From contig JAENZL010000002.1 in assembly GCA_016841265.1 (NCBI GenBank), positions 133,009 through 197,008 on the forward strand: 64,000 nt of DNA, read 5' to 3'. This DNA comes from Methanobacteriota archaeon (GTDB lineage: Archaea; Halobacteriota; Methanosarcinia; Methanosarcinales; Methanosarcinaceae). The position numbers were made by a program, and so were the translations under genes. Shown one piece after another: positions 36,119-44,193 of the stretch. The notes under the pieces were generated by a model. It saw nothing but the letters and a program-made list of their open reading frames with translations. It had not been told where the DNA came from and ran no database searches. Position 1 is the stretch's first letter, and every line of letters begins with the position of its first letter.

Positions 36119-36997
36119 ATGCTTTTTAATTTTAGAGAAAAACTGAATTCCAGTAAATTTCTGGTTACTGCTGAAATATCTCCTCCGAAAGGTACGAACG
36201 TATCCACCCCCCTGGAAGACGCCATCCAGTTAAAGGGCCTTGCAGATGCCCTGAACGTCACAGATAACCAGTGTTCCATCATGCATATGAGTTCCCTGGC
36301 TTTCAGCAAGCTCCTGCTTGATGAAGGGCATGAGGTAATCATGCAGCTCACCTGCAGGGACCGGAACCGGATCGGGCTCCAGTCCGACCTTCTGGGAGCA
36401 TATGCCCTCGGATTAAGGAACGTCTGTGTTATGACAGGGGACTTTCCTTCCTGCGGAGACCACCCGGGCTCTAAACCCGTGTACGACCTCGATTCAGTAC
36501 AGCTTCTGGAGCTTGTCCGAAAACTTGACAAAGGGATCGATTTAGCAGGAAATAAACTGGACGGAGGGACTTGCTTCTGTATGGGTGCGGTTTCCGGCAT
36601 AAACCCTCAAGAGGTCCTGCAGCTCATAAAACTTGGAAAAAAGGTTGGTTGCGGAGCCGATTTTATCCAGACCCAGGCAGTCTACGATGTGGGAATGTTT
36701 GAGGAGTTTGTGGAATCAACAGCTCACCTGGATGTCCCTATCCTTGCCGGCCTGATCCCCCTGAAGTCTCTGAGAATGGCTGAGTACATGAATGAGCATA
36801 TCTCGGGAATACATGTCCCTGAAGAGATCCTTTCCCGTCTGAAAACCGCTTCTGACCCTGTTGAAGAAGGCTTCTCCATAGCCTCCGGGACCATAAAAGA
36901 GCTGACCAAATTGTGTCGCGGCGTTCATATTATGCCCATCGGGTCTCATAAGAATACTCCCCGTTTGCTTTCCATGGCAGGAATTTCCCCCAAGTAA
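36119..36997 (+). CDS. metF: Methylenetetrahydrofolate reductase
   Basis: FAD-dependent TIM-barrel enzyme reducing methylene-tetrahydrofolate to methyl-tetrahydrofolate. Seen: VTAEISPPKGTN (Glu near the N-terminus), QLTCRDRNRIGLQSDLLGAYALG, a NVCVMTGDFP segment, GADFIQTQAVYD, and PILAGLIPLKS, all as in MTHFR. Length 292 is normal. The ATG at 36119 is 24 bp after metV. In Methanosarcina the tetrahydrofolate pathway is biosynthetic rather than energy-yielding; a role in supplying methyl groups, for example for methionine, is inference. Confidence 0.93.
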   Translation: MLFNFREKLNSSKFLVTAEISPPKGTNVSTPLEDAIQLKGLADALNVTDNQCSIMHMSSLAFSKLLLDEGHEVIMQLTCRDRNRIGLQSDLLGAYALGLRNVCVMTGDFPSCGDHPGSKPVYDLDSVQLLELVRKLDKGIDLAGNKLDGGTCFCMGAVSGINPQEVLQLIKLGKKVGCGADFIQTQAVYDVGMFEEFVESTAHLDVPILAGLIPLKSLRMAEYMNEHISGIHVPEEILSRLKTASDPVEEGFSIASGTIKELTKLCRGVHIMPIGSHKNTPRLLSMAGISPK

Positions 36998-37573
36998 CTT
37001 CGAAGCATCCCGAAATAACCCCCAGGAACCCGGAAAGTATCCCGAAAAACACGGCATCCGCATCATTACCCTGTGGACCGTTGCTTCAAGAAGGTAACCT
37101 TTACCCCGTGGATCGTTGCTTCAAGAAGGTAAATTCAGGATTCGGGTCGGAGGGTTCCATCTATGTATTTTCCGCTTCATGAAGTTGGGTTTCCGGCGGA
37201 CATTTTACGGCGTTAACTTTGCATACATTTGTTATGTGTTTTTTTCATTTTAACCTTTGATTTATTCCTCAAAAGTTTCTCCATATATAAGTTTTCATAT
37301 GAGGTATTTTAACTCTTTTTAAGTAGTTCTGAAGCATATATTACATGTCTTTTAAGTCTTATTTTGCCTGTCTGTATCTTTTATTGGGCATTTTCGGTCG
37401 ATTAATGTTAGCCTGGCTGCCAGAAGGCGTTGTTTTGATATTGGAATCTAAGGAATATTGAGTGTTTAGAAGATATCGGAATTTAAAGAAGATCGGGTGT
37501 TTAGAAGATATTGGGTGTTTTAAGGGCCCGGAGTTTCTCCGCAGGACCTGCGGGACTTCGGGAGGAGGCTACA
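36998..37573. other. 576-bp gap with a 35-bp direct repeat and promoter
   Basis: At 37065-37132 a direct repeat occurs twice, with core CGTTGCTTCAAGAAGGTAA, one copy right after the other. TATATAAG at about 37283 is a good TATA box and would give a 5' leader of about 260 bases for the DUF1638 gene. A 38-codon ORF (37345-37461) lies in that leader. GATATTGGGTGTTTAGAAG-type repeats occur at about 37466-37520. Confidence 0.6.
37345..37461 (+). CDS. Possible 38-residue hydrophobic peptide
   Basis: ATG at 37345 opens 38 codons to a TGA at 37459, starting MSFKSYFACLYLLLGIFGR and ending LESKEY. The middle is hydrophobic, enough for one membrane helix. A TATA box lies about 60 bases upstream, but no Shine-Dalgarno is seen. 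It may be chance; no homologue is known to me. Confidence 0.2.
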   Translation: MSFKSYFACLYLLLGIFGRLMLAWLPEGVVLILESKEY

Positions 37574-38386
37574 ATGCAGGTAATGGGTATCATATCATGC
37601 AATATTTTTGAGGATGAGATCGTCCATCTTGTGGAACATGACAGGGAGGTTAGCAAGGTCATCATAATTAAAAACGAAAATTCAGGGGGCATCGTTCGAA
37701 AACTTGAACAAATCGGCTGTCCCTTCAGGGAAGTAAATCTCGAAAATGTGGACGAGCACAGATTTTTCAGGGAACTTCACCTGGAAAATGATGATGGGGT
37801 GACCCTTGTGCTGAACATACTCGAAATCGTGGGCGCGAATCAGAGGCGCACAAAGCTGAAGTTGAACGTGTACGATGCTATCCTCCGGATGTCCCTGTTT
37901 TCGGATGGGTTGCTTCTCCTTTACGGGCTTTGCGGAAACATGCTTAAAGACATTGAAGCCGATTTCGAGCACCTGAAGTGCCCTGTTATAACCCTGAAAG
38001 ATACCGAAGGCAACATCGTTGACGACTGCATCTGCGCAACCCTCGGAGGTAAAAACTCTTTCATAGATGTCGTGAAGAGTCTTGAAGGAAAACGAACCTT
38101 CATGCTTACCCCTATGTGGGCTGCCAACTGGGAACGTATGATTGTTGCCAACGGGTTTGCACGGAGCCTGGAAGCGCTTGAAGAATCAAGGATGGTATTC
38201 AGGGTTTCGAAGTACACTCAAGTCGCAAAAATCAACACCGGACTGAGTTTCCAGCAGGACTTTGACTCAAGGGTGTATGAGTTTGCGGACTATTATAGTT
38301 TCGATGTCAGGGAAATCGAAGCTGATCAGGCAATTTTTGAACGTTGTTACAGTGAACTGAAAAGTGCGGTTATGGCTCTGGCCTGA
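37574..38386 (+). CDS. DUF1638 family protein
   Basis: A protein of 270 residues in the DUF1638 family, common in Methanosarcina and in some bacteria with corrinoid methyl-transfer systems; its biochemical role is not established. Seen: MGIISCNIFEDEIVHLV, DGLLLLYGLCGN, CICATLGGKNSF, and FMLTPMWAANWERM. The Cys residues in SCN, LCGN and DDCICA are conserved-looking and could bind a cofactor. The ORF extends to 37511, but GGAGGAGG lies six or seven bases before the ATG at 37574. It stands between metF and cofE on the same strand with wide gaps. Confidence 0.85.
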   Translation: MQVMGIISCNIFEDEIVHLVEHDREVSKVIIIKNENSGGIVRKLEQIGCPFREVNLENVDEHRFFRELHLENDDGVTLVLNILEIVGANQRRTKLKLNVYDAILRMSLFSDGLLLLYGLCGNMLKDIEADFEHLKCPVITLKDTEGNIVDDCICATLGGKNSFIDVVKSLEGKRTFMLTPMWAANWERMIVANGFARSLEALEESRMVFRVSKYTQVAKINTGLSFQQDFDSRVYEFADYYSFDVREIEADQAIFERCYSELKSAVMALA

Positions 38387-38646
38387 ACCTGTAATTCCCG
38401 TATGTCGGGTTTTCCTTTTCTACTTTTCTACTTCTCTACTTTTCTGCTTTTCTTTTCTTTTCCCCTTTTCTTCCACTTTTTAACCTTTGATTTTTCCTTT
38501 CAGATCCGCTTTTTCCTGATGGTTTTATTTTGAAATTTTGGATACATTTATCAACAACTTCCCTTATTTTAGGCTGGGACCTCCTTTTATTCCGTCTTTT
38601 GGTTCCGGATATTGAAGATAATTTATTGGTTTTCAAAGGCAGTAAA

Positions 38647-39474
38647 ATGAACTCAGAACTCACTTCCATCCAGATGTTCGGGATTAAGACCCCTATTATA
38701 AGGGCCGGGGACGATATTGTACAGATACTGGAAGTTGCACTGGAAGAAGCCTGCGTTGAACCCCTTGAAGGGGATATTTTCGTACTGGCCGAATCTGCTG
38801 TTGCCACTTCGGAAAACAGGGTAGTGGAATTGGAGCGCATAACGCCAGGGGAAAGAGCGGTGGCTCTGGGAGAAGAATACGAGCTTGACCCCAGGGAAAT
38901 GGAACTCGTGATCCGGGAGTGCGATGAAATTTTCGGAGGAGTGCCCGGAGCCGCCCTTACCATCACGAAGGGGATCCTTGCACCTAATGCAGGGATCGAT
39001 TCTTCCAATGCCCCGGAAGGGCACGTTGTCCTCCTACCCGAAGACCCGCGAAAGAGTGCCGAAAATATCCGTAAACAGCTCGAAGGACGTTACTCTTGCC
39101 GGCTGGGGGTTATTGTCGGGGACAGCAGGACCCAGCCCCTGAGGCTTGGCTGCACAGGGCTTGCGCTGGGAGTTTCCGGTTTCATAGCCGTGGAAGATGC
39201 AAGAGGTGCTTTTGATATCTTCGGAAAACCCCTGCATATAACGCACAAAGCAGTAGCTGATAACCTTGTTTCGGCTGCGGAACTCCTTATGGGGGAGGGT
39301 GGGGAAAGGGTGCCCTGCGTGCTCATCAGGGGGGCTCAGGTCAAGCTTATTGACGAGTCTCCCGAAATGCCGAAGATTTCCATGGAAGGCTGCATGTACT
39401 TTGGAAACGTCATCAAAGTTAGGAAAAGTAAAGAAGAGATTCAAAAACAGGAACAAAACCCGGCAAGCAAATGA
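38647..39474 (+). CDS. cofE: Coenzyme F420-0:L-glutamate ligase (CofE family)
   Basis: Adds glutamate residues to the lactyl-phospho-deazaflavin F420-0, using GTP; F420 is the hydride carrier of methanogenesis. Seen: IKTPIIRAGDDIVQILEVAL, a VLAESAVATSENRVVEL segment, GVIVGDSRTQPLRLGCTGLALG and AVADNLVSAAELLMGEG, which match the family. The reading frame is open upstream to a TTG at 38530, but that stretch looks non-coding; ATG at 38647 gives 275 residues, near the family length of about 250. A small hairpin (AAGCC and GGCTT) with a short T tract follows at 39504-39523. Confidence 0.85.
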   Translation: MNSELTSIQMFGIKTPIIRAGDDIVQILEVALEEACVEPLEGDIFVLAESAVATSENRVVELERITPGERAVALGEEYELDPREMELVIRECDEIFGGVPGAALTITKGILAPNAGIDSSNAPEGHVVLLPEDPRKSAENIRKQLEGRYSCRLGVIVGDSRTQPLRLGCTGLALGVSGFIAVEDARGAFDIFGKPLHITHKAVADNLVSAAELLMGEGGERVPCVLIRGAQVKLIDESPEMPKISMEGCMYFGNVIKVRKSKEEIQKQEQNPASK

Positions 39475-39780
39475 ATTTTTTAACATTTTGGGTCGGCTAA
39501 AAAAAGCCTGAAGGGCTTCCTTTTCCGGATAACTTAAAAATAAGGGCTCTGACTTTCAAGATAAGCATTATATATGCTCGGAGATAATATATACTAATTG
39601 ATCCCCGACCCTGTATTTAATATCTCATCTTACAGCTTGCGTTTACGATTCAGGATTGGGTTCCCTGGTAATTTTTCCGTACTGACTTCACGGGTGCGGA
39701 GTTTTGTCCGGCTGTCAGGCGTGGATCGATAGAAGAACATCAAAAGCTAATAAGAAGCTTTAAGGTATGCAGGTGATTTT
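39475..39780. promoter_or_regulatory. Gap before thioredoxin gene
   Basis: A weak terminator hairpin is at 39504-39518. TTATATATGC at about 39568 and AATATATAC at about 39587 are TATA-like. A possible AGGTGA ribosome binding site lies at 39770-39775, five bases before the thioredoxin ATG. No gene seen. Confidence 0.5.
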
Positions 39781-40047
39781 ATGAAACCAGTGGTATTGGA
39801 TTTTTCCGCAACATGGTGTGGACCTTGCAGGATGCAAAAACCAATTCTTGAAGAACTCGAAAAGCAGTATGCGGACAAGGTCGAGTTCAAAGTTATCGAT
39901 GTGGATGAAAACCAGGAACTTGCTACAAAATACGGCATCCATGCTGTTCCGACGCTTATCATTGAGAAAGACGGGGTCGAGGTTAAACGCTACATGGGAG
40001 TAACCCAGGGCAGTGTCCTGGCCGCCGAGATTGATAAAGTGCTTTGA
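39781..40047 (+). CDS. Thioredoxin
   Basis: A small disulphide reductase of 88 residues with the classic WCGPC active site (Cys 13 and Cys 16), followed by RMQKPILEEL, the cis-Pro loop AVPTLII and the final GVTQGSVLAAEI. Methanosarcina carries several thioredoxins; which one this matches is not decidable here. It is shorter than Escherichia coli thioredoxin (108) because the N-terminal strand and helix are missing, as in other short archaeal forms. Transcribed alone with T-rich DNA downstream. Confidence 0.92.
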   Translation: MKPVVLDFSATWCGPCRMQKPILEELEKQYADKVEFKVIDVDENQELATKYGIHAVPTLIIEKDGVEVKRYMGVTQGSVLAAEIDKVL

Positions 40048-40344
40048 TTCCTGTTTCCCGACAAAAGGCGCCCGGGGCTCTCTGTGAACCCGGGACCGCA
40101 ACTTTTTGATTAAAAACGCTGGCTTTTTCAATTTAACCGTTTCCATAAATCTTATTCTGTCAGTTTCTCCACAGCCGGAGGCTTGGTGAATTTTCAAACT
40201 TGTTTTTTTATTTTGTTTTTTGCTTTTTTATTCTATTTTTTTGTTTTTTGTTTTTTTGTTTTTTTGTTTTTGGCTCATTTCTTTCTTTTTCCTGTCTCAT
40301 CGAAAAAACGTAAATACCTTTAAGCTAATTCCCTCAGGATTGGT

Positions 40345-41364
40345 TTGATTTCTAAAAAGTTGATAGACCTTGGTGTCCTGGCGCTGAGGCAGAGGAATTC
40401 CCGCGGGAATTTCAAACCCCATGTCTCCCTTCGTTTCAGGGACGATGCCGGGGGGCTGCGCATGTTTTCCGTTGACACGACAAGGACCCCAAATAAGTAT
40501 CCTCAGCCTGACGCTTACCTGATCACTCACGCTCATTCCGACCACCATGGCAAGTCAGCGATGCTCTCGGAGCGCGCCCTATGTTCGGAAAAAACGGCAA
40601 AAGCTCTTGAAATAAGGCATGATAGGGAATATAAGGGACAGACTTTCAAGCTCGGGGAAGAGTTTGACCTGGAAGGGGTCCGGATAAAGACTTTCCCCAC
40701 GGAACATACTGCCGGGGCAACAGCCTTTCTCTGGGAAAACGATGTTGGAACCCGGATCCTGGTAACCGGGGACGTCAAGGACGCAAGCCAGCTCCCTCCC
40801 TGCGACGTGCTGGTCACAGAGGCGAATTACGGGGACCCGGAAGACCCTACCTGTCATTTTACGGATGACCTGGATAGTTTGAAAAGTGCTCTTCTCGAAA
40901 ATGGGGCAGTCGCCTTCGGGGCTTATGAGTTCGGGAAAACCCAGAGGACCGTGGAACTCCTCAGGGGGTTTGGCTACGACGGGGCGATCCGGATGGACAC
41001 GAGAGCCCGGGTGCTTACCCGGAGCATGCTCGAGACCGCCGGGGAACTGGCAGAACTGGATTGTACGCAAGAGGAAGGTGTATTCATAGTCCCGCCCCGG
41101 GATCTTAACAGGCTTCCCTGGCACCTGAAGAAATACGTGTTGAGCTGCAGGATGGATTACCCTTACCCCACAATCAGGATCAGTGACCACCTGGACGCTC
41201 CCGGGCTTGAGGAGATGGTCCGGAAACTTGACCCTGAAGTTACTCTCGTCTACCATCCCGGGGGAAACAGGCCTGCGAAGTTTTCAAAACATTTAAATTC
41301 CATAGGAATCGATTCGATATCCATAGATATGATCGGTAATGTTTTAAGTAATGAATTTGTCTAA
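40345..41364 (+). CDS. MBL-fold metallo-hydrolase, nuclease-like
   Basis: A metallo-beta-lactamase fold protein of 339 residues. Seen: the metal-binding THAHSDHH motif near residue 65, a further His in PTEHTAGA, Asp in VTGDVKDAS, and a late YHPGG. The arrangement resembles archaeal RNA/DNA-processing MBL proteins (mRNA 3'-end factor/exonuclease-like), but the beta-CASP insertion is only partly recognisable (FGAYEFGKTQRTVELL may be it). Substrate unknown. The start is TTG at 40345 with CAGGAT upstream. It lies 68 bp before the next gene on the same strand. Confidence 0.8.
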   Translation: MISKKLIDLGVLALRQRNSRGNFKPHVSLRFRDDAGGLRMFSVDTTRTPNKYPQPDAYLITHAHSDHHGKSAMLSERALCSEKTAKALEIRHDREYKGQTFKLGEEFDLEGVRIKTFPTEHTAGATAFLWENDVGTRILVTGDVKDASQLPPCDVLVTEANYGDPEDPTCHFTDDLDSLKSALLENGAVAFGAYEFGKTQRTVELLRGFGYDGAIRMDTRARVLTRSMLETAGELAELDCTQEEGVFIVPPRDLNRLPWHLKKYVLSCRMDYPYPTIRISDHLDAPGLEEMVRKLDPEVTLVYHPGGNRPAKFSKHLNSIGIDSISIDMIGNVLSNEFV

Positions 41365-41432
41365 ATCAGGGAAGTTCGCGCCGAATCCCTGAGGATTTCA
41401 AGAGATAACGGCCGTTCAGGAGAGTACGTACT

Positions 41433-41858
41433 TTGAGTAAGAAAACCCAAAGGTCCAAGGGTTTAAAGTCTACAGAGACAAAACCCGCCGAATTAATGGA
41501 AATACCCATGGAAGGCGTTACAGAAGGAACTGGAATACCTGAGAAAAAGAGCTTTATTAAGGAAATGTCTCCGGAAGAAAAGCAAAAAGCTCACCGGGAT
41601 GGAATTATAAAAACAATAGTTGCGGCCATACTTGGGATTGTCGCCGGTTTCATAGTCTTCTACCAGTACGGGGCAGGCGAAGACAGAATCTGGTATGCCC
41701 TGCTAACGATTGTCTTTGTGCTTACATATTACCTCCAGAGGTTAATCTACCCGCAGCTCCAGATCGATCCGAAGGCATTCAAGTTCAAAGACTGGTTTTA
41801 CGTGGAATTCATTGTCCTGGACTTCTTCCTTGTGACCTGGACTTTGCTCCTGAACTGA
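41433..41858 (+). CDS. Small conserved membrane protein, unknown function
   Basis: 141 residues. Seen: a charged, probably cytosolic N-terminus (about 1-55, lysine- and glutamate-rich), then three hydrophobic helices at about 62-80, 87-103 and 118-140. No known motif. The start is TTG at 41433 after an AGGAGA ribosome binding site. A strong hairpin terminator follows. I cannot name a family; three-helix proteins of this size occur throughout Methanosarcina. Confidence 0.7.
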   Translation: MSKKTQRSKGLKSTETKPAELMEIPMEGVTEGTGIPEKKSFIKEMSPEEKQKAHRDGIIKTIVAAILGIVAGFIVFYQYGAGEDRIWYALLTIVFVLTYYLQRLIYPQLQIDPKAFKFKDWFYVEFIVLDFFLVTWTLLLN

Positions 41859-42264
41859 AAAGTTCTTTTTTCCTGAACTGCAAAAGGCCTTTTCCCGGGA
41901 AAAGGTCTTTTTACCTGGTCTTTTTGCAGCCTTTTTACCATTATTCTCTTATCATTTTCGGTTTTTGATCAGGTTTCGGTGTTCAGGCCAGGCCGGGTTT
42001 CAAGATACAACAGGATAAAAGTGCTTGATAAAGACTTATAAAGCAGGGCAGGCATTTCATGAGCGCTATTAGCCGTTCAGAAACAATTCATGTATACTTA
42101 TAAAGCGGTTCATAAACAGCTCATAAACAGCTCATAAACAGCTCATAAACTTGTAGTCATACACTGTAATATCTCTCAATAATCGTAATATCTCTCAATA
42201 ATCTTAATCATCTCATATAAATCAGGAAACCGTTACATGTAAAACGTTATTTTCGGGGATCATC
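41859..42264. repeat. Gap with 11-bp and 19-bp repeats before ABCE1 gene
   Basis: Besides the terminator, 42110-42150 holds an 11-bp unit TCATAAACAGC in nearly four copies, and 42167-42205 two copies of GTAATATCTCTCAATAATC. CATAAACAGC is also the core of the 13-bp array at 30847. CGGGGATCATC just before the ATG at 42265 is the likely ribosome binding site. Confidence 0.75.
41882..41913 (+). terminator. Strong hairpin terminator
   Basis: AAAAGGCCTTTTCC and its near-perfect inverse GGAAAAGGTCTTTT form a stem of about 14 bp with one mismatch, ending in a T5 run. It lies about 24 bases after the membrane protein stop. Confidence 0.6.
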
Positions 42265-44031
42265 ATGCGAATAGCGATACTCAATAAGGATAGGTGCCAG
42301 CCCAGAAGGTGCAGTAAGGAGTGCGAAAAGTATTGTCCCAGGGTCCGGACAGGGGACGAAACCATTGTTTTCGAGGAAGACGGAAAACCGGTCATCTCCG
42401 AAGAACTCTGCGTGGGCTGCGGGATATGTGTAAACAAGTGTCCCTTTGACGCCATCATGATCATAGGGCTGCCGGAAGCTCTGCAGGAACCTACCCACAG
42501 GTACGGAACAAACGGCTTTGCCCTTTTCGGGCTTCCTGTGCCGCGGGCCGGGAAGGTGACCGGGATTCTTGGGCCTAACGGGATTGGGAAGAGTACTTCG
42601 GTCCAGATCCTTTCAGGAGCTCTGGTCCCGAACTTCGGAAAGGAGACCGGGGACTGGGATACCGTTCTCGAACATTATGCGGGCACGGCTCTTTATGATT
42701 ATTTCAGGGATGTGGTTTCCGGGAAGTTCCGGATCTCCCAGAAACCCCAGTATGTGGACTTGATCCCGAAAGCTTTCAAAGGCAAGACCTCCGAGCTCCT
42801 CGGCAAGACCGACGAACGAGGGGTACTCAATGAACTGGTAGACTACCTGGAACTCCGCGGCGTAATGGACCGCAAGATCTCGGAATTGAGTGGCGGGGAA
42901 CTGCAAAGGGTTGCAATTGCAGCCTGTGCTTCCAAGGACTCCCATTTCTATTTCTTTGATGAAATAAGCCCCTATCTGGATATCCACCAGAGGATCAAGG
43001 TAGCCCGCTTAATCCAGGAACTCTCGAAGGAGAAAGCCGTGCTCGTGGTCGAACACGACCTTGCGATCCTGGACATGCTCACCGACGCGATCCACCTTGC
43101 TTACGGGGAACCCGGCGGTTTCGGTGTGATCACTCACCCAAAGAGTGTGCGTGTGGGGATAAACCAGTACCTTAAGGGCTTCCTCCCCGAAGAAAACATC
43201 CGGATCAGGCCTGAAGCAATCAAGTTTGAGGTCCACCCTCCGACGGATACTCGTGAGTTTATTTCCAGGGTCTCTTTTGGTGGTTTTTCCAAACAGTACG
43301 GGGAAGGCTTTTCCCTGAAAGCAACCGGTGGAAATCTCCGGGACGGAGAGGTGCTCGGCATTGTTGGGCCGAACGGGATTGGGAAATCCACTTTCGTGAA
43401 AATCCTTGCCGGGGAAATCAAACCCGATGAAGGGGACCCCAACATCGATGTCAAGATCTCCTACAAGCCCCAGTACATTAAAGCCGACATCCAGATGCGG
43501 GTACAGGATTTTCTGCGGGGTATTTCAAGACGGTTCGGGACCAGCTACTACGAAGTTGAAATTGCAAAGCCTCTGCAGCTTGAAAAACTCTATGATCACA
43601 TGTTAATGGACCTGAGTGGAGGGGAACTGCAGAGGGTAGCGATTGCTGCCTGCCTGTCCAGGGATGCCGACCTCTATATCCTTGATGAGCCGAGTGCTCA
43701 CCTGGACGTGGAACAGCGCTCTATGGTCACGAGGGTCCTGAACCGCTTTGCCGAAAACAACCAGAAGACAGCCATGGTCGTAGACCACGATATCTACATG
43801 ATCGACATGCTCAGCCAGCGCCTCCTGGTCTTCGAAGGTGAGCCCTCTGTCTACGGTGAAGCTCACGGCCCCTTCAGCATGGAGAACGGTATGAACCGCT
43901 TCCTGGAAAACCTCGGGATCACTTTCCGCCGGGACGAAGAAACCAGACGTCCCCGTGTGAACAACCTGGGTTCAAGGCTTGACCGGGAACAGAAGGAAAG
44001 CGGCAACTATTACTACGCGGCGACTGAATAA
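42265..44031 (+). CDS. ABCE1/RLI ribosome-recycling ATPase
   Basis: Splits ribosomes into subunits after termination. Seen: N-terminal Fe-S domain with two 4Fe-4S clusters (CQPRRCSKECEKYCP and CVGCGICVNKCPFDA), then two ABC cassettes, each with Walker A GPNGIGKST and signature LSGGELQRVAIAA, Walker B segments FFDEISP and ILDEPSA, and a hinge. Length 588 is usual. The start ATG at 42265 follows GGGGATC. It is one of the most conserved archaeal proteins, so confidence is high. Hel308 follows after about 160 bp. Confidence 0.97.
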   Translation: MRIAILNKDRCQPRRCSKECEKYCPRVRTGDETIVFEEDGKPVISEELCVGCGICVNKCPFDAIMIIGLPEALQEPTHRYGTNGFALFGLPVPRAGKVTGILGPNGIGKSTSVQILSGALVPNFGKETGDWDTVLEHYAGTALYDYFRDVVSGKFRISQKPQYVDLIPKAFKGKTSELLGKTDERGVLNELVDYLELRGVMDRKISELSGGELQRVAIAACASKDSHFYFFDEISPYLDIHQRIKVARLIQELSKEKAVLVVEHDLAILDMLTDAIHLAYGEPGGFGVITHPKSVRVGINQYLKGFLPEENIRIRPEAIKFEVHPPTDTREFISRVSFGGFSKQYGEGFSLKATGGNLRDGEVLGIVGPNGIGKSTFVKILAGEIKPDEGDPNIDVKISYKPQYIKADIQMRVQDFLRGISRRFGTSYYEVEIAKPLQLEKLYDHMLMDLSGGELQRVAIAACLSRDADLYILDEPSAHLDVEQRSMVTRVLNRFAENNQKTAMVVDHDIYMIDMLSQRLLVFEGEPSVYGEAHGPFSMENGMNRFLENLGITFRRDEETRRPRVNNLGSRLDREQKESGNYYYAATE

Positions 44032-44193
44032 TCAGCCATATTTCGCTTTTTTGCTTTCTACGGGCGGACCTGTACGGACTGGCTTGTAAGGGTGGATTCG
44101 TAAAGGTGGATTCGTAAGGGCGGACTTTTATATCTGCCCTGAATTACTTTTTCAAAATAATTTTTTATCGGATGCGGGAGTTTCTGGTCTTTA

